DNA of 64,000 nucleotides, taken from the NCBI GenBank assembly GCA_046335555.1, contig JBKDHA010000169.1, forward strand, positions 12,163 to 76,162. Direction: 5' to 3'. Within the stretch, counting starts at the first letter, position 1; each line of letters begins with the position of its first letter. This stretch comes from GCA-2737665 sp046335555. Its GTDB lineage: Bacteria; Bacteroidota; Bacteroidia; Palsa-965. The translations under genes were made by a program, and so were the position numbers. Shown here piece after piece: positions 61,615 to 64,000 of this stretch. Below the pieces are notes generated by a model. It worked only from the letters and a program-made list of their open reading frames with translations, did not search any database and was not told the origin of the DNA.

Positions 61615-61679
61615 CCAAACCTTCGAGGTTTCAAAAACCTCGAAGGTTTAAAGCTTTTTTAAAACCTCTCGAAGGTTTG
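61615..61679. repeat. second copy of the ~64-bp AACCTTCGAGGTT block
   Basis: The sequence from CAAACCTTCGAGGTTT to CCTCTCGAAGGTTTG at 61616-61679 is nearly identical to 61442-61505, including the middle AAAGCTTTTTTAAAACCTCT. A further palindromic half (CCTTCGAGAGGTTT) lies at about 61594-61608. It ends 12 bp before the stop of the 2TM-protein gene and could act as its terminator. Confidence 0.85.
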
Positions 61680-61691
61680 TAGAGGATATAA

Positions 61692-61982
61692 TCAACGCGA
61701 TTTATTTTTCAGCTTCTCGTATTCACGCTCTATGGCGCTGACTCCGTTGCCCATGTAAGCTCCGTAGTAGTCGAACGCAAGCCCGATTCCCCAGCCGAGC
61801 ATCGGAAAAATTGGCCACGGAACTCTGTCTTCCGTTCGGGGTCCTGTAAACAGCCACATAGCCCAGAGAAAACCGTTTACAATAATAAAGACCGCTAAGT
61901 GTCTGCGAAAACCAACACGGCGTTTGGCTTGTTTCCAGAGTTCTTTTTCGCGTTCCTGTTCAATTGAGTTGTTTGTGTTCAT
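61692..61982 (-). CDS. 2TM domain-containing protein
   Basis: 96 residues from the ATG at 61982. A charged N-terminal helix (EREKELWKQAKRRVGFRRH) leads to two membrane segments (about 28-45 and 60-77) and a charged tail, the layout of the 2TM domain family. Function unknown. It lies 4 bp after the winged-helix regulator's stop, third gene of the operon. Confidence 0.8.
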   Translation of the reverse strand: MNTNNSIEQEREKELWKQAKRRVGFRRHLAVFIIVNGFLWAMWLFTGPRTEDRVPWPIFPMLGWGIGLAFDYYGAYMGNGVSAIEREYEKLKNKSR

Positions 61983-61986
61983 GGTT

Positions 61987-62280
61987 TTATTTTCGATTAA
62001 TGTATTGTTGTAATGCATCAACATATTCGGCAAAGGCTTTTCGTCCTTTTGCTGTAATGCTGCACTGTGTAAGCGGGTAATTATCGCGGAATGATTTTTC
62101 TACTGTAATATAACCGGCATCTTTCAGCTTGGTTAACTGTACACTAAGATTGCCGGCAGTTGAATTGGTTTGTGTTTTCAGATAGCTGAACTCAGCTTCT
62201 TTTACACCAACCAGCACCGACATTATCGCCAGCCGAAGTTGTGAATGCAACAAAGGATCGAGTTCCTTAAACGGCTTCAT
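61987..62280 (-). CDS. winged-helix transcriptional regulator (HTH_34 type)
   Basis: 97 residues from the ATG at 62280. LDPLLHSQLRLAIMSVLVG, AEFSYLKTQTNSTAGNLSVQLTKLKDAGYI and FRDNYPLTQCSITAKGRKAFAEYVDAL match the short MarR/ArsR-like HTH_34 family. Such regulators commonly control the membrane protein genes next to them. It overlaps the upstream gene by 14 bp. Confidence 0.86.
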   Translation of the reverse strand: MKPFKELDPLLHSQLRLAIMSVLVGVKEAEFSYLKTQTNSTAGNLSVQLTKLKDAGYITVEKSFRDNYPLTQCSITAKGRKAFAEYVDALQQYINRK

Positions 62281-62869
62281 GTACGTTTTTTCTGAAACGA
62301 TTGCGCAGTAAATGTCCGGGAATAATATATCCGCCCAATACAGCAATAGCCAGCGTTAACAACTGATGAGGCGCAGGAACGAAAAATGTTGCCGCTGCAC
62401 AGCACCAGGTGAAAATTCCTCCGGCAACTAACCATCGAAAACGAATTGCGCTGCCTGAAACAAACAACCATATACCATAAACGATCATCAGAAACGGATA
62501 ACATTTTTCCCAGCCATAAGCATACATTCCGATAAACAGTATAATAAACATGCTTACCAAATAAGTAATGAGCACTTTGTTGAGTAATTCTTGTGTGTAG
62601 GTAACTACTTTTTCTTTTTTCTTTTGGCGACCTCCGTACACGGCAGAAATAATTCCACCCAGCGGCATGAGTATAGCCCAGGGTAAAAAGATAAATTCTT
62701 TCGAGCCAAAAATCAGCCAGCCGATATAGTTGAATGCGGCACAAATAAAAATCAGCCAACCCCAGAGTAAGAAAAAGAAACCGTTGTCGCTTACCTGATG
62801 CTGTGTGCGCTCAAGCATATTCCGAATGAGCTGAACACTTTGCTGTTCGTTTAATTGTTCGTCGGTCAT
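62267..62869 (-). CDS. polytopic membrane protein, hypothetical (regulator partner)
   Basis: 200 residues with a soluble first 28 residues and six hydrophobic segments. The N-terminus (QSVQLIRNMLERTQHQVSDNGFFFLLWGW) is typical of Bacteroidota proteins encoded just before HTH_34 regulators. Function unknown. It is first in the operon membrane protein, winged-helix regulator, 2TM protein. A TACATTTG element lies at about 62924-62931. Confidence 0.7.
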   Translation of the reverse strand: MTDEQLNEQQSVQLIRNMLERTQHQVSDNGFFFLLWGWLIFICAAFNYIGWLIFGSKEFIFLPWAILMPLGGIISAVYGGRQKKKEKVVTYTQELLNKVLITYLVSMFIILFIGMYAYGWEKCYPFLMIVYGIWLFVSGSAIRFRWLVAGGIFTWCCAAATFFVPAPHQLLTLAIAVLGGYIIPGHLLRNRFRKNVHEAV

Positions 62870-63043
62870 TGGTTGTATGAAAAAAAATGTGATTGAATAG
62901 CTTGGTTTTCTTGTTCTTGCTTCAAATGTAAATTAGTTTATGACATAAACCAAATAAATTTTACCTGCGCTAAACTTAATCGGATTGCATAAGCAGAATG
63001 ATTGCGACAGAAAGCCGAATACAGCTAACTTCGTGATTCACGA

Positions 63044-63919
63044 ATGATGATGCGAATTTTATTTTTTCTTCTGTTTACAGCAGTTGCTGTTTCAGCTATA
63101 GCGCAGCCTAAACTTACCTTGAGCGGTGCTGTTAATCGCCCGTCGTGCGCGCCGGTTGCCCCTTATGTGCCCGAAGCGGGCGCAATACTCAACCATACAC
63201 AGATCATGTTTGAGTATCCGGGAGTAGAAAACGCTTTTTCGTATGAACTGATTATTGAAGAAGCGATGCCGGGAAACGGAAATCCTGTATGGCTAACTGT
63301 AAAAGAGCATACTGACCGCTCAAATGCTGCATTAATAAACGGATTGAAGTTTGGCAAACGTTATCGCTGGCGCGTAATTGCTCAGGGGCAGAAAGGCAAT
63401 TCGCTCAGCAAATCGCAACCTATTGAATTTACAATTATTGCTTCGCGTTTTGCTGATACAACTGAACAGCGTGTGCGGATCATCCGTAATCAAGTAAGTG
63501 ATTCGGGATTAATAAGTTTCGATTTTGCACATGCGATATACGACCGTGCCGGAAATCCTGTTTGGGTTGTGCCGGAAGTGGCCGGGAAAATAAGTGATAA
63601 AGATATTGTGCGTGATTTGCGCATTACGCCGCAAGGAACATTCACATTTCTTGCAACGCAGAGCGCTTTTGAAACTGATGTTGACGGACGTATTCGTTGG
63701 AGCGGAGTCAACAATAAAGCGGTACGTAAAAATTCAGGAACAGATTTTTACAGCACCAATCTTATTCGCACAAATGCCGGGAATTATCTTACAGTAGGAA
63801 ATGATGCAGTAAAAACGGTACTAAACGAAGGTGATTCAATTGTTATCAACTATCCATATATCAATACTCCGGTAGTATTTCATGCCGCTATCCTGCCCCA
63901 ATTACAGCACTTTTCATAA
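63044..63919 (+). CDS. secreted protein, arylsulfotransferase-like N-terminal part
   Basis: 291 residues with a signal peptide (ILFFLLFTAVAVSAIAQ). Residues 35-140 form a fibronectin-type fold (FSYELIIEEAMPGNGNPVWLTV, YRWRVIAQGQKG). From about 150, GNPVWVVPEVAG, VRDLRITPQGTFTFLATQSAFETDVDGRIRWSG and NAGNYLTVG resemble the first propeller blades of ASST-type aryl-sulfate sulfotransferases. That family is normally longer and its catalytic His would come later, so this copy looks truncated. A hairpin terminator follows 11 bp after the stop. Confidence 0.6.
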   Translation: MMMRILFFLLFTAVAVSAIAQPKLTLSGAVNRPSCAPVAPYVPEAGAILNHTQIMFEYPGVENAFSYELIIEEAMPGNGNPVWLTVKEHTDRSNAALINGLKFGKRYRWRVIAQGQKGNSLSKSQPIEFTIIASRFADTTEQRVRIIRNQVSDSGLISFDFAHAIYDRAGNPVWVVPEVAGKISDKDIVRDLRITPQGTFTFLATQSAFETDVDGRIRWSGVNNKAVRKNSGTDFYSTNLIRTNAGNYLTVGNDAVKTVLNEGDSIVINYPYINTPVVFHAAILPQLQHFS

Positions 63920-63930
63920 ATCCGCCTGAT

Positions 63931-63968
63931 TTTTTTGCAACTTAGGTCAATATCTAAGTTGCAAAAAA
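63931..63968. terminator. terminator-like hairpin after the ASST-like gene
   Basis: A perfect 15-bp stem TTTTTTGCAACTTAG/CTAAGTTGCAAAAAA with an 8-nt loop, A and T runs in the stem itself. Confidence 0.8.
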
Positions 63969-63972
63969 TTAA

Positions 63973-64000
63973 ATGTGCAAGCGTCTTATTTTGCTGCTGT
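63973..64000 (+). CDS. start of a further secreted protein, cut by the window edge
   Basis: Nine codons (ATG TGC AAG CGT CTT ATT TTG CTG CTG) give MCKRLILLL, which looks like the beginning of a signal peptide. Nothing more can be said; it may also be chance. Confidence 0.35.

Noticed and set aside
63931..63968. 15-bp inverted repeat as the end of an insertion sequence interrupting the ASST-like gene
   Set aside because: The arms are only 8 nt apart, which suits a terminator hairpin; no second copy or transposase is in the window.

Overview
The window looks like a chromosomal segment of a gliding or formerly gliding, pigmented member of the Bacteroidota. The evidence is three secreted proteins with type IX secretion (T9SS) C-terminal sorting domains, a GldA homologue, a DUF4296 lipoprotein, a DUF5723 barrel, a dehydrogenase-first FadB-type enzyme, no Shine-Dalgarno sequences, and many copies of the Bacteroidota -7 promoter element TAnnTTTG. 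No rRNA, tRNA, CRISPR array, transposase or integrase was seen. The genus cannot be told from the sequence alone.

Layout. 1-3989: the 5' part of a YcbB-type L,D-transpeptidase, a T9SS-sorted protein and an MsbA-like ABC exporter. 3990-6470: an AT-rich accessory island holding a 25-bp tandem array between two hairpins, then a HEPN/zinc-ribbon protein and a BRO antirepressor-like protein. The island is bordered by a duplicated 3' end of the neighbouring LEA-2 lipoprotein gene. 6471-11151: the LEA-2 lipoprotein, an M20 dipeptidase and a large BNR/sortilin-like T9SS protein. 11313-15205: a carotenoid operon (crtI, cruF-like, crtZ, lycopene cyclase). 15206-26622: mixed housekeeping and accessory genes (DUF4296, a DUF5723 barrel, an SDR, a small AT-rich pair, a GNAT enzyme, aldehyde dehydrogenase, a copper chaperone-like protein, an EamA transporter, a methyltransferase, a nitronate monooxygenase).

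26697-36221 is a fatty-acid degradation cluster: MarR regulator, 3-hydroxyacyl-CoA dehydrogenase/enoyl-CoA hydratase, thiolase, acyl-CoA dehydrogenase and two hotdog thioesterases, followed by a FadL channel and an SGNH lipoprotein that could handle uptake and release of fatty acids. 36393-40785: an outer-membrane barrel, a stretch of unusual repeats and hairpins, then the ribosome-assembly GTPases era and der. 40804-46905 (minus strand): a pseudouridine synthase, a cyclopropane synthase / DUF1365 / FAD-oxidoreductase lipid-modification set, and dtd. 47303-55985: an orphan LytTR regulator, a T9SS protein, a helical-repeat protein, rsgA, gldA and an FKBP-like protein. 56113-64000: metK, a frameshifted and strongly diverged GyrB/ParE-like gene, csaA, an SDR and GMC oxidoreductase pair, a nested palindromic repeat, a small membrane protein/winged-helix operon, and an arylsulfotransferase-like secreted protein.

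The most unusual material is: (i) the HEPN-BRO island with its gene-end duplication; (ii) two hairpin families in which the loop is invariant while both stem arms change together (loop GAGCCTGTCGA at four loci, loop CTAACCCCTTAA twice in tandem); (iii) the GyrB-like gene without a recognisable ATPase site; and (iv) a recurring arrangement in which TAnnTTTG lies only 4-6 nt before the start codon, which predicts leaderless mRNAs.
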